Shown here: positions 8,219 to 15,565 of the stretch, piece by piece | Layout: every line of letters begins with the position of its first letter | Position numbering within the stretch: position 1 is the first letter of the stretch | Source: Clostridium_AW sp963515715 | GTDB taxonomy: Bacteria > Bacillota > Clostridia > Clostridiales > Clostridiaceae | Assembly (NCBI RefSeq): GCF_963515715.1 | Contig: NZ_CAUPZS010000001.1 | Coordinates: 248,001-312,000 of the forward strand | Length of the DNA stretch: 64,000 nt | Direction of reading: 5' to 3' | The notes under the pieces: generated by a model | The model's database searches: none | Seen by the model: only the letters and a program-made list of their open reading frames with translations | What the model was told of the DNA's origin: nothing | Program-made: the position numbers and the translations under genes

Positions 8219-10135
8219 TTGAAGAGGATAAATATTTTGGATCAGGATACATTTAATAAAATAGCTGCTGGTGAAGTGGTAGAAAGACCTTTTTCTGTAG
8301 TAAAAGAACTTGTTGAAAATAGCATTGACGCAAATTCTAAAAATATAACCATAGAAATTGAAGAGGGTGGTTTGAAACTTATAAGAATCACCGATGATGG
8401 CCATGGTATATATCCTGAAGATATAGAAAAAGCTTTTATTCCCCATGCTACAAGTAAAATTTCAAATATTGAAGATATTTTTACTTTACAAACTATGGGT
8501 TTTAGGGGGGAGGCTTTAGCAAGTATTACATCCGTATCTAAAACTTTGCTAAAGAGTAGAGTTGAAGATTTTAGTTACGGTAAAGAGATATCTTTAGAAG
8601 GGGGAATGGTTGTATCTAATAAAGAAACGGGGATGAATGTGGGAACTACTATTGAAGTAGAAGATTTGTTCTATAATGTACCAGCCAGGCTTAAGTTTAT
8701 GAAATCAGTATCTAGAGAAGGAGCATTAATATCAGATATAGTGCAAAGATTAGCTCTTGCAAACCCCCATATAGGATTTAAACTTTATAATAACAATAAA
8801 ATGGTAGTAAATACATATGGAGACGGCAATATGGTCAATGTTATAAGGGCTATATACGGCAAAAATGTAGCTGATAATATAAGTTACTTTGAATATCATG
8901 GAGATATTTTATCTGTATACGGATATATAGGTAATGAAAGTATAAGTAGAGGAAGTAGGAACAATCAAAGCATATTTGTAAATAAAAGATATATAAAAAG
9001 CAAATCCATCACAACTGCTGTAGAAAATGCATTTAAATCATTTTTAACGGTAAATAAATTCCCTTTTTTTATTTTGTTTTTAGATATATATGCTGAATAT
9101 GTGGACGTTAATGTTCATCCAACTAAAACAGAAGTAAAGTTTAGAGATGACAGAGAGATATTTTCTACAGTTTTTAAAACAGTTCATCAATCCCTAAAGG
9201 AAAGTTTAAAAGATACATTTAATATTGAGACAGATAATATTCAAACAGATAATGTAGATAAAATAGAGGAAGTTAGTTATAGGTATAAAGATAATAATGA
9301 AAATGGAATTGTAAAGGAAAATGAAAATATACTTACAAGATATGAAGAGTATAAGTATGAGGCTCCTATAGTTGAAAAGATTCAACTACCTATAGATTTA
9401 AATAAAAAAGAAATCGTGATGAATGAGGATATTTCAACATTCAGCTCAACATTTGGCAGTAAAGTAGAAGAGAATAAAGATTTTAATGAAATGTCTTTCG
9501 ATAAAACGCCTAATAAAACCTCAGAAGCGGTGGTTACAGTTATAAGGGAAGCTAAATTTCCCAAACTTAAAATTATTGGTCAATTTAATTCTTCGTATAT
9601 ATTGGCTCAGTGTTTAGAGGATTTGTTTATTATAGATCAACATGCTGCTCATGAAAAGATTATTTTTGAAAAGTATAAGTTTAATATTTCCAATGCTACT
9701 GTAAAGTCGCAATTATTGTTATCACCTGTGGTGTTGGAATTAACCCCTGAAGATTTTACTTGTTATGAGGAGAATAAGGATTTATTTGATAGAGTTGGAT
9801 TTAATATTGAAGTTTTTGGAGATAATACTATAAATATTAAAGAGGTACCATTTATTCTAGGAAAGCCTGAAATAAATAGCTTGTTTATGGATATAATTGA
9901 TAATATAAAGAACTTGGGAAGTGGAGAAACTGTAGAAGTAAAATATAATTCCATAGCTAGCCTTGCTTGTAAAGCAGCGGTAAAAGCAAAAGACAAATTA
10001 TCTTTTGAGGAAATGGAGTGGTTATTAGAAGATTTAAGATATATAGAAGAACCTTTTACATGCCCCCATGGTAGACCAACTATTATTAAAATTACATTAA
10101 ATGAGTTAGAAAAGAGATTCAAAAGAATACAATAG
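8219..10135 (+). CDS. mutL: DNA mismatch repair protein MutL with endonuclease motif
   Basis: The N-terminal GHKL ATPase domain shows ELVENSIDA, DDGHGI and GFRGEAL. After a variable acidic linker (about residues 330-440), the C-terminal domain holds DQHAAHEKIIFE near residue 473, matching the DQHA(x)2E(x)4E nicking motif, plus ACKAAVKA and CPHGRP metal-site segments. MutL of this type nicks the strand itself, as expected where MutH is absent. TTG 8219 is the start (638 aa): AGGTGGGG lies seven bases upstream and the product then begins MKRINILDQDT like its homologues, while GTG 8207 lies inside that Shine-Dalgarno. It is co-directional with mutS, 15 bases apart. Confidence 0.96.
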   Translation: MKRINILDQDTFNKIAAGEVVERPFSVVKELVENSIDANSKNITIEIEEGGLKLIRITDDGHGIYPEDIEKAFIPHATSKISNIEDIFTLQTMGFRGEALASITSVSKTLLKSRVEDFSYGKEISLEGGMVVSNKETGMNVGTTIEVEDLFYNVPARLKFMKSVSREGALISDIVQRLALANPHIGFKLYNNNKMVVNTYGDGNMVNVIRAIYGKNVADNISYFEYHGDILSVYGYIGNESISRGSRNNQSIFVNKRYIKSKSITTAVENAFKSFLTVNKFPFFILFLDIYAEYVDVNVHPTKTEVKFRDDREIFSTVFKTVHQSLKESLKDTFNIETDNIQTDNVDKIEEVSYRYKDNNENGIVKENENILTRYEEYKYEAPIVEKIQLPIDLNKKEIVMNEDISTFSSTFGSKVEENKDFNEMSFDKTPNKTSEAVVTVIREAKFPKLKIIGQFNSSYILAQCLEDLFIIDQHAAHEKIIFEKYKFNISNATVKSQLLLSPVVLELTPEDFTCYEENKDLFDRVGFNIEVFGDNTINIKEVPFILGKPEINSLFMDIIDNIKNLGSGETVEVKYNSIASLACKAAVKAKDKLSFEEMEWLLEDLRYIEEPFTCPHGRPTIIKITLNELEKRFKRIQ

Positions 10136-10150
10136 TAGGGGAGGTATACT

Positions 10151-11083
10151 ATGAGAGATTTATTAGTGCTAACGGGTCCTACTGCAGTTGGAAAAACTAA
10201 CATCTCTATACAATTGGCAAAAAAACTTAATGGTGAAATAATTTCAGCTGATTCCATGCAAATATATAAGTATATGGATATTGGCTCTGCCAAGATAACT
10301 GAAGACGAAATGGATGGAATCAAACATCACTTAATAGATGTGGTTGAACCAAAAGAAAGTTTCAATGCTTCACAATTTAAGGGTCATGCGAAAGTAGCTA
10401 TAGATAATATATATGGTAAAAATAAGTTACCTATGCTAGTTGGTGGTACTGGACTATATATAAATTCTGTCATATATGATTATAATTTTACAGAAGCTAT
10501 AACTGATGAAGCCTATAGGGAATACTTACAAGGCTTAGCGGAAGAGAGAGGTAAAGAATACGTACATAGCTTATTAAAGGATATAGATCCTCATTCCTAT
10601 AGTAATATTCATTATAATAATCTTAAGAGGGTTATTAGAGCTTTGGAAGTATATAAAATAACAGGAAAGAGCATAAGTGAATATTCAAAAGAAGAGGAAG
10701 AGATCGAAGAGAAAAGCCTTTATAATTTGCACTATTTTATTTTAACTATGGATAGAGAAAAGCTATATAGTAGAATTGATGAAAGAGTAGATATCATGTT
10801 TAATCAAGGGCTTATTGATGAGGTTGAAAAGTTAAGGAATATGGGCTGTACTGAGTCTATGCAGTCTATGCAGGGCATTGGATATAAAGAGATACTTTAT
10901 TATCTTAATGGTAAAATTTCTTTAGATGAAGCCATTTATTTAATAAAAAAGAGCAGTAGAAATTATGCTAAAAGACAATTAACATGGTTTAGAAGGGCAG
11001 AAAATGCAATTTGGATTAATAAAGAGGATTTTAATTCTGATGAAGAGATAATAAAATATATTGTAAATAGCTATTTAAAATGA
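10151..11083 (+). CDS. miaA: tRNA dimethylallyltransferase MiaA
   Basis: MiaA transfers dimethylallyl from DMAPP to N6 of A37 in tRNA, giving the substrate for MiaB. The 310-aa product shows the P-loop GPTAVGKT at residues 8-15, the DSMQIYKYMDIGSAK DSxQxY segment, VGGTGLYI, and the C-terminal SMQGIGYKE and RNYAKRQLTWFRR motifs for tRNA binding and catalysis. The start ATG follows GGGGAGG by five to six bases, 15 bases after the mutL stop, so it is probably in the mutSL transcript. Hfq follows but has its own promoter sequence. Confidence 0.97.
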   Translation: MRDLLVLTGPTAVGKTNISIQLAKKLNGEIISADSMQIYKYMDIGSAKITEDEMDGIKHHLIDVVEPKESFNASQFKGHAKVAIDNIYGKNKLPMLVGGTGLYINSVIYDYNFTEAITDEAYREYLQGLAEERGKEYVHSLLKDIDPHSYSNIHYNNLKRVIRALEVYKITGKSISEYSKEEEEIEEKSLYNLHYFILTMDREKLYSRIDERVDIMFNQGLIDEVEKLRNMGCTESMQSMQGIGYKEILYYLNGKISLDEAIYLIKKSSRNYAKRQLTWFRRAENAIWINKEDFNSDEEIIKYIVNSYLK

Positions 11084-11099
11084 TAAAACTTAGAGGATT

Positions 11100-11127
11100 T
11101 TGGCATACTTTATAGAATATTTATAAT
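11100..11127 (+). promoter_or_regulatory. Probable SigA promoter for hfq
   Basis: TTGGCA at 11100-11105 and TATAAT at 11122-11127 are 16 bases apart, in the miaA-hfq gap. This suggests hfq can be transcribed independently of the mutSL-miaA unit. Confidence 0.6.
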
Positions 11128-11152
11128 AATCATTTAATGGAGGGTGATACAT

Positions 11153-11389
11153 ATGAGTAAAGCAGTTAATAACCTACAGGATATATTTTTAAATGGAGCT
11201 AGAAAAAGCAGAAACGAAGTTATAATATATTTAACTAATGGATACCAGATAAAAGGATTTGTAAAAGGATTTGATTCTTTTACAATTGTATTAGATTGTA
11301 ACGGTAAGCAAATGTTGGTCTATAAGCATGCAGTATCTACTATTACTCCTAGTAGACCAATATTATTTAATACTTCTCAAGAAGAATAG
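11153..11389 (+). CDS. hfq: RNA chaperone Hfq
   Basis: Hfq is a hexameric Sm-like protein that anneals small RNAs and mRNAs. The 78-aa product has Sm1 (EVIIYLTNGYQIKGFVKGFD) and Sm2 ending in YKHAVSTI, and it almost lacks the C-terminal tail, as usual in Firmicutes. I chose ATG 11153 because GGAGGG at 11139-11144 is eight bases upstream; GTG 11144 would overlap the Shine-Dalgarno. The stop codon lies in the left arm of a strong terminator, so the gene ends its transcript. Confidence 0.96.
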   Translation: MSKAVNNLQDIFLNGARKSRNEVIIYLTNGYQIKGFVKGFDSFTIVLDCNGKQMLVYKHAVSTITPSRPILFNTSQEE

Positions 11390-11411
11390 GCAAATAAATT
11401 TTGCCTATTCT
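11383..11411 (+). terminator. Intrinsic terminator of hfq
   Basis: AGAATAGGCAAA at 11383-11394 pairs with its complement at 11400-11411 and is followed by a T7 run. The hfq stop codon is inside the stem. Confidence 0.85.
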
Positions 11412-11467
11412 TTTTTTATGTGATAATATATTTAAGTAATTAATGTTAATCGGAGGGTTCTAATAAA

Positions 11468-12751
11468 ATGTTTGATTTAACAAAAGAACAGCTTAAAAAG
11501 CTATATAATATCGGAGAAAATGTTATTGATTTATATGAGAAAGCTATTGATGATGTAGAAGTTGAATTTAAAAATTATCACAAAATTAGAGAGTACAATC
11601 AATTAAAAGTTCTCAATGCTTTACAAGAGGAGAGAATAAGTGATTCTCATTTTACAAATTCCACTGGATATGGATACGGAGATGTAGGTAGGGATTCATT
11701 AGATAAAGTATATGCTAGAGTATTTAATTGTGAAAGTGCATTAGTAAGACCTCATTTTGTAAGCGGTACTCATGCTATAGGTACTGCGCTATTTGGGAAT
11801 CTAAGGCCAGGAGACACCATGTTTGCGGTAACAGGGTCGCCATATGACACTCTTCATAGCATAATTGGCTTAACAGGGGAGAAGAACACAGGTTCTTTAA
11901 AAGACTATGGGATAAACTATAAACAAATAGAGCTTAAGGATGGAAAAGTAGATTTTAATTCAATGGAAGAAATACTAAAAGAAGATAGAAGTATAAAGTT
12001 GGTACATATACAGAGATCCACAGGTTATGGCTGGAGAAATTCAATGTTGGTATGTGAAATAAAGGATGTAATAGAGAAGGTAAAAAGCATACGAGAAGAT
12101 GTAATATGCTTTGTAGACAATTGTTATGGAGAATTTACAGACACTTTAGAACCTACTGATGTTGGTGCAGACCTTATGGCAGGGTCTTTGATTAAAAATA
12201 TAGGGGGAGGAATTGCTCCTACTGGAGGATATATTGTAGGGAAGAATGAGTATGTTGAAATGGCATCTTATAGGCTTACTACACCAGGTTTAGGAGGGGA
12301 GTGCGGCTCTACCTTTGGTGTAATGAGATTATTATTCCAAGGCTTATTTCTTGCGCCCCACGTATCAATAGAAGCGGTTAAAGGTGCAATATTATGCTCT
12401 AGAATAATGGAACTAGCTGGCTTTGAAGTATTACCTAAATATAATGAAAAGAGAAGTGATATAATTCAAGCGGTTAAGTTTAATGATAAAGAAAAATTAA
12501 TAAAGTTTTGTAAAGGCATACAGGCAGGTTCACCAATAGATTCTTTTGTGCAATGTGAGCCGTGGGAAATGCCTGGTTATGAAGATCAAGTAATTATGGC
12601 TGCAGGTGCATTTGTTCAAGGATCATCGATAGAGCTATCTGCAGATGCCCCAATAAGAGATCCTTATATAGCATATCTTCAAGGGGGATTAACTTTTGAT
12701 CATGCTAAAATAGGTGTTCTTATAGCATTAAATAAAATAATCAATGAATAA
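11468..12751 (+). CDS. ynbB: YnbB-type PLP enzyme, methionine gamma-lyase / aluminium-resistance family
   Basis: The 427-aa product belongs to the COG4100 branch of Cys/Met-metabolism PLP enzymes, named in Bacillus YnbB and often annotated as methionine gamma-lyase family or aluminium resistance protein. Visible marks are STGYGYGDVGRD, the SGTHAIGTALFG phosphate-cup segment, VDNCYGEF (Asp to the cofactor nitrogen) and the probable PLP lysine in GSLIKNIGGGIAPTGGY. Its neighbourhood after hfq is conserved in many Firmicutes. The real substrate is not established for most members, so I assign only the family. The ATG follows GGAGGG by about eleven bases. Confidence 0.88.
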   Translation: MFDLTKEQLKKLYNIGENVIDLYEKAIDDVEVEFKNYHKIREYNQLKVLNALQEERISDSHFTNSTGYGYGDVGRDSLDKVYARVFNCESALVRPHFVSGTHAIGTALFGNLRPGDTMFAVTGSPYDTLHSIIGLTGEKNTGSLKDYGINYKQIELKDGKVDFNSMEEILKEDRSIKLVHIQRSTGYGWRNSMLVCEIKDVIEKVKSIREDVICFVDNCYGEFTDTLEPTDVGADLMAGSLIKNIGGGIAPTGGYIVGKNEYVEMASYRLTTPGLGGECGSTFGVMRLLFQGLFLAPHVSIEAVKGAILCSRIMELAGFEVLPKYNEKRSDIIQAVKFNDKEKLIKFCKGIQAGSPIDSFVQCEPWEMPGYEDQVIMAAGAFVQGSSIELSADAPIRDPYIAYLQGGLTFDHAKIGVLIALNKIINE

Positions 12752-12754
12752 AAA

Positions 12755-12777
12755 AAGGTGACCCTCAGGGTCACCTT
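12755..12777. terminator. Terminator shared by ynbB and lexA
   Basis: AAGGTGACCC at 12755-12764 pairs with GGGTCACCTT at 12768-12777. On the minus strand it is followed by a long T-run, making it a strong lexA terminator; it can also stop ynbB transcription. Confidence 0.85.
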
Positions 12778-12787
12778 CACTAATACT

Positions 12788-13390
12788 TTAATACTTTCTA
12801 AACAATCCTACAATTTTTCCAATGATTTTGCAGTCTTTAACTAATATAGGTTGCATATCTTTATTTTCAGGTTGTAATCGTATGTATCCATCTTCTTTAT
12901 AAAATCTCTTTACTGTAGCTTCATTCTCTATTAAAGCTACAATTATTTCTCCATTATCAGCAGAATTTGATTTTTCAATAATAACCCAATCTTCATCCAT
13001 AATTCCAGCATCAATCATGCTTTGCCCTTGGATTTTTAGCATGAATAGGTCTTTGTTGCTATTTATAAAGTTTGCAGGTAACGCAAAGGTATCTTCGATG
13101 TTTTCTACAGCGAGTATTGGCTGTCCTGCGGCAACGGTGCCTACAATTGGTATATTAAGCATTTCCTTTTTGTTCATATTATCATGCACTAGTTCTATGG
13201 CTCTTGGTTTGGTGGGATCTCTTCTAAGTAAGCCCTTATTTTCCAATCTTTTTAGATGGCCATGAACGGTGGAGGTTGATTTTAAACCTACGGCATTACA
13301 AATTTCACGAACAGAAGGGGGATATCCTTTTTCACGTACCTGGTCTTTTATAAAATTATATATTTCCCTTTGCTTATCCGGTTTTGTCAT
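12788..13390 (-). CDS. lexA: SOS repressor LexA
   Basis: LexA represses SOS genes until RecA filaments trigger its self-cleavage. The 200-aa product has the N-terminal winged helix (YPPSVREICNAVGLKSTSTVHGHL), the scissile Ala88-Gly89 in TVAAGQPI, catalytic Ser124 in GQSMIDAG and Lys161 in ATVKRFY. Length and order are normal. The start follows GAGGTG. A LexA operator (13447-13458) lies at the -35 region of its own promoter (13420-13448), so it should be autoregulated. It is divergent from a Cys-rich protein gene and converges on ynbB at a shared terminator. Confidence 0.97.
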   Translation of the reverse strand: MTKPDKQREIYNFIKDQVREKGYPPSVREICNAVGLKSTSTVHGHLKRLENKGLLRRDPTKPRAIELVHDNMNKKEMLNIPIVGTVAAGQPILAVENIEDTFALPANFINSNKDLFMLKIQGQSMIDAGIMDEDWVIIEKSNSADNGEIIVALIENEATVKRFYKEDGYIRLQPENKDMQPILVKDCKIIGKIVGLFRKY

Positions 13391-13419
13391 AAGAACACCT
13401 CACAATCTATCATAAATGA

Positions 13420-13448
13420 ATTATATCATATATATTATTAAATATCAA
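13420..13448 (-). promoter_or_regulatory. lexA promoter
   Basis: On the minus strand, TTGATA (13443-13448) and TATAAT (13420-13425) are separated by 17 bases. The LexA operator abuts and slightly overlaps the -35 element. Confidence 0.7.
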
Positions 13449-13458
13449 ACTTATGTTC
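13447..13458 (-). promoter_or_regulatory. LexA (SOS) operator between lexA and the Cys-rich gene
   Basis: The minus strand reads GAACATAAGTTT, an exact fit to the Gram-positive LexA consensus GAACNNNNGTTY. It touches the lexA -35 box and is 11 bases from the -35 box of the divergent gene at 13539. Confidence 0.8.
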
Positions 13459-13469
13459 TCATATGCTAG

Positions 13470-13498
13470 TTGAAATTAGCATTATCTTTTGATATAAT
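13470..13498 (+). promoter_or_regulatory. Promoter of the Cys-rich acidic protein
   Basis: TTGAAA at 13470-13475 and TATAAT at 13493-13498 are 17 bases apart, close to a vegetative consensus promoter. Confidence 0.7.
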
Positions 13499-13538
13499 TG
13501 CATAATGTAAAATATTATAAAAGAGGAGATTATTAAAA

Positions 13539-13916
13539 ATGCCAAATAAATGCTGTATATTTAACAACGCTAACCAATGCGATGAGTGTGGAGAGTGTTA
13601 TGCTTGCGATTTAGATAGTAATAAGAAATGCAATAGCTGCGGAAAGTGTTTAGATGAATCAAAGGATATGAGAAGTGTTAAAATCGACGAAATTATTGAA
13701 GAGGATCTTGAAGATGGATTAGAAGATGAATTTATTAATTCTGATTATAACTATGAAGCTAAGAGAATAGACGATGAACATATGGAAGATTTAGAAGAAA
13801 TAGAATTTATTGATGACGTAGATGGGTTAAATGAAATTCTAGAGGATGAAATAAAAAGGGAAGAATATACTTATGAAGAGTTCCCAGGATTGATAAGAAT
13901 AAAAAGAAAAAAATAA
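13539..13916 (+). CDS. Cys-rich acidic protein, function unknown
   Basis: The 125-aa product has nine cysteines within residues 5-37 (C5, C6, C14, C17, C20, C23, C31, C34, C37), including CxxCxxCxxC and CxxCxxC spacings that could hold zinc or an iron-sulfur cluster. The rest is strongly acidic (runs such as EEDLEDGLEDEF and EHMEDLEEIEF), with a short basic end RIKRKK. I recognise no family beyond small hypothetical clostridial proteins near lexA. The gene has a good Shine-Dalgarno (GAGGAG), a clear promoter and its own terminator, and is divergent from lexA across a LexA operator, so it is real and possibly SOS-influenced. No enzymatic role can be read. Confidence 0.75.
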   Translation: MPNKCCIFNNANQCDECGECYACDLDSNKKCNSCGKCLDESKDMRSVKIDEIIEEDLEDGLEDEFINSDYNYEAKRIDDEHMEDLEEIEFIDDVDGLNEILEDEIKREEYTYEEFPGLIRIKRKK

Positions 13917-13940
13917 GAGGGGAAATCCTCTTATTTTTTT
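13910..13940. terminator. Bidirectional terminator, Cys-rich gene / xerC
   Basis: An A-rich left arm ending AATAAGAGG pairs with CCTCTTATT and a T-run. It serves the plus-strand Cys-rich gene and the converging xerC. Confidence 0.8.
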
Positions 13941-14931
13941 ATTCTTTCGAATACTCTTCGCTTAGTGGATTGGATTTAACTGCTTCTCTTAATCTTTCGT
14001 TATCCACGTGTGTATATATTTGAGTGGTGGAAACATTTTCGTGACCTAATATTTGTTGCAAACTTCTAATATCAACATTTCCGTATTTGTACATTAAAGT
14101 AGCAGCTGTATGCCTAAGTTTATGAGGAGTGTAATTTTCATTCAGTAATCCGGCTTTTTCAACATACTTTTTTACTAACATTTCAACAGAACGCTTATTA
14201 ATTCTCGTGTAGTTTTTACTTAGAAAGAGGGCGTCTTTATCTTTGATTTTATCAGCATCTTTATTTCGAACATTTAAGTAATCTTCGATGGCTTTTATAC
14301 ATGCGTTGTTTAGATAAATAGTTCTCTCTTTATCTCCCTTACCAACTACGGTTAAAGTATCACCTTTGATTTTAGGGATATCAATGCCGCATAATTCTGA
14401 TAGTCTCAAGCCACAATTTAAAAATAGGGTGATGATACAATAATCTCTTTCTCTATATTTACCTGTAATTGCATTTAATAATTTCTTACTTTCATCCAAT
14501 GTGAGATAGATTGGATTTCTTTTATTGATTTTAGGTGATTCCAAATCTAGTGCTGGATTTTCTTCAAGTATTTTTGCTTTCCCATTGAGATATTTGAAAA
14601 AAGATCTCAATGTAGCTACTTTTCTAGCTCTAGCATAACTACCATTATCTCTATAATTTTCTGCAAAGGATAAAAATGCATATAAATCTGGCAGTCTCAC
14701 CTCTCTGATAAAATCATCATCAACATCGTTAATTTTGATTAAATCAAACTCGATGTCATCGGATACCGTACCTCTATATAATTTTAAAAATCTAAAGAAC
14801 ATTGTTAAGTCAATTTTATAACCATTTATAGTGTTGACAGATTTTCCTTTTATGGTACCTAAATAGTTTAAAAAATCATTAACTTGCCTTGGTAGAAATG
14901 GATCATAAATACTTTTTAACTTATATTTCAT
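13939..14931 (-). CDS. xerC: Tyrosine recombinase, XerC/D family
   Basis: The 330-aa integrase-family recombinase has a SAM-like N-terminal domain and the full catalytic set: Arg176 (CGLRLSE), Lys198 (VGKGDKE), His270 and Arg273 (HKLRHTAA), His297 (LGHENVSTTQ) and nucleophile Tyr306 (IYTHVD). Size and position in a core region suggest chromosome-dimer resolution at dif or a related Xer role rather than an element integrase; no attachment repeats or phage genes are nearby. I use ATG 14931 because AAGGAGG lies just upstream; an upstream in-frame start at 14997 would span the promoter-like palindrome. A 24-bp palindrome (14959-14982) sits at the predicted transcription start. Confidence 0.88.
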   Translation of the reverse strand: MKYKLKSIYDPFLPRQVNDFLNYLGTIKGKSVNTINGYKIDLTMFFRFLKLYRGTVSDDIEFDLIKINDVDDDFIREVRLPDLYAFLSFAENYRDNGSYARARKVATLRSFFKYLNGKAKILEENPALDLESPKINKRNPIYLTLDESKKLLNAITGKYRERDYCIITLFLNCGLRLSELCGIDIPKIKGDTLTVVGKGDKERTIYLNNACIKAIEDYLNVRNKDADKIKDKDALFLSKNYTRINKRSVEMLVKKYVEKAGLLNENYTPHKLRHTAATLMYKYGNVDIRSLQQILGHENVSTTQIYTHVDNERLREAVKSNPLSEEYSKE

Positions 14932-14958
14932 ATAAACCTCCTTAAAAATACACGCAAC

Positions 14959-14982
14959 TTCGCTAAATGTATATTTAGCGAA
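14959..14982. promoter_or_regulatory. Perfect 24-bp palindrome upstream of xerC, candidate operator
   Basis: TTCGCTAAAT at 14959-14968 and its exact complement at 14973-14982 flank GTAT. A weak promoter (TTTTCA, 18 bases, TATATT; minus strand, 14981-15010) would place the transcription start inside it, the classical position for a repressor site. It matches no operator consensus I know. Confidence 0.5.
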
Positions 14983-15502
14983 TATAATATTCCACAAATA
15001 GGGGTGAAAATCCTTCTTTTTAGCAAGTTTATTATAATGTTTTTATATAAAAATATAAATTTCTACTTTTCATATATCTAGTAAAAATACATTCGAAGAA
15101 TTTTAAAATTTATTTTGTTGCTAAAAATCGAAATATATGCTATAAATGATTTAATGTAGAATAATGGAGCATAATAATAAGATTCTATATAACAGGTCAA
15201 ATCTCCTCCCCTATATCTAATTCTATATCAATTGAGAATAAGTATCAGATAGCAGGGTAATTTCCATTAACTGTATCTATATACATAATATATTAGTTAG
15301 TACAGAGTTGATGGAAGTAGATGTATTAATATACCAATTAATGTAATTAACAGCTGTTAATATTAAAGTGGATAAGTATTGATTTATTAAATTTACACAT
15401 TATGGGAATAACTATGTGAATAATCTCCTTTATCTGCAAATTGTATAGTGAATTTAAAAATAAGGATACTGTTATCTAAGAAAATCTGATAACAAAAAAC
15501 AA
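14983..15502. other. Long AT-rich gap between xerC and glutamate dehydrogenase
   Basis: This is the only stretch above 300 bases without a supported gene. It holds a weak candidate xerC promoter, a 16-bp palindrome (ATTAACAGCTGTTAAT, 15346-15361), and a 40-codon minus-strand reading frame at 15078-15200. I see no tRNA, known riboswitch, transposase remnant or repeat array in it. Confidence 0.5.
15078..15200 (-). CDS. Speculative 40-residue aromatic-rich small ORF
   Basis: A TTG at 15198-15200 follows GGGGAGG by four bases and opens 40 codons ending in TAG. The product would be rich in Tyr, Phe and Ile (for example IESYYYAPLFYIK) and may be membrane-associated. The spacing is tight, the start is weak and AT-rich DNA yields such frames by chance, so I rate it low. 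Confidence 0.15.
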   Translation of the reverse strand: MTCYIESYYYAPLFYIKSFIAYISIFSNKINFKILRMYFY

Positions 15503-15529
15503 AAGGGATTTTGCTATGCAAAATCCCTT
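15503..15529 (-). terminator. Terminator of glutamate dehydrogenase
   Basis: AAGGGATTTTGC at 15503-15514 pairs with its complement at 15518-15529 around a 3-base loop. On the minus strand a T-rich run follows. Confidence 0.85.
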
Positions 15530-15565
15530 CAACTATTCTTCATTCTTAGATTTTGGTTTTAACTC

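Noticed and set aside
10855..10876. Short direct repeat TCTATGCAG in miaA
   Set aside because: The encoded segment SMQSMQGIGYKE has normal family length, so it is not an insertion.
13939..14997. XerC-like gene as part of an integrated element
   Set aside because: No attachment repeats, phage or conjugation genes, or base-composition change nearby; flanked by core genes.
15017..15127. Inverted pair of TTGCTAAAAA far upstream of xerC
   Set aside because: The arms are 91 bases apart and A-rich; similarity to the xerC palindrome arm is too short to support a second site.
15230..15250. Fur-like TGAGAATAAGTATCA
   Set aside because: Only partial dyad symmetry and no iron-related gene nearby.
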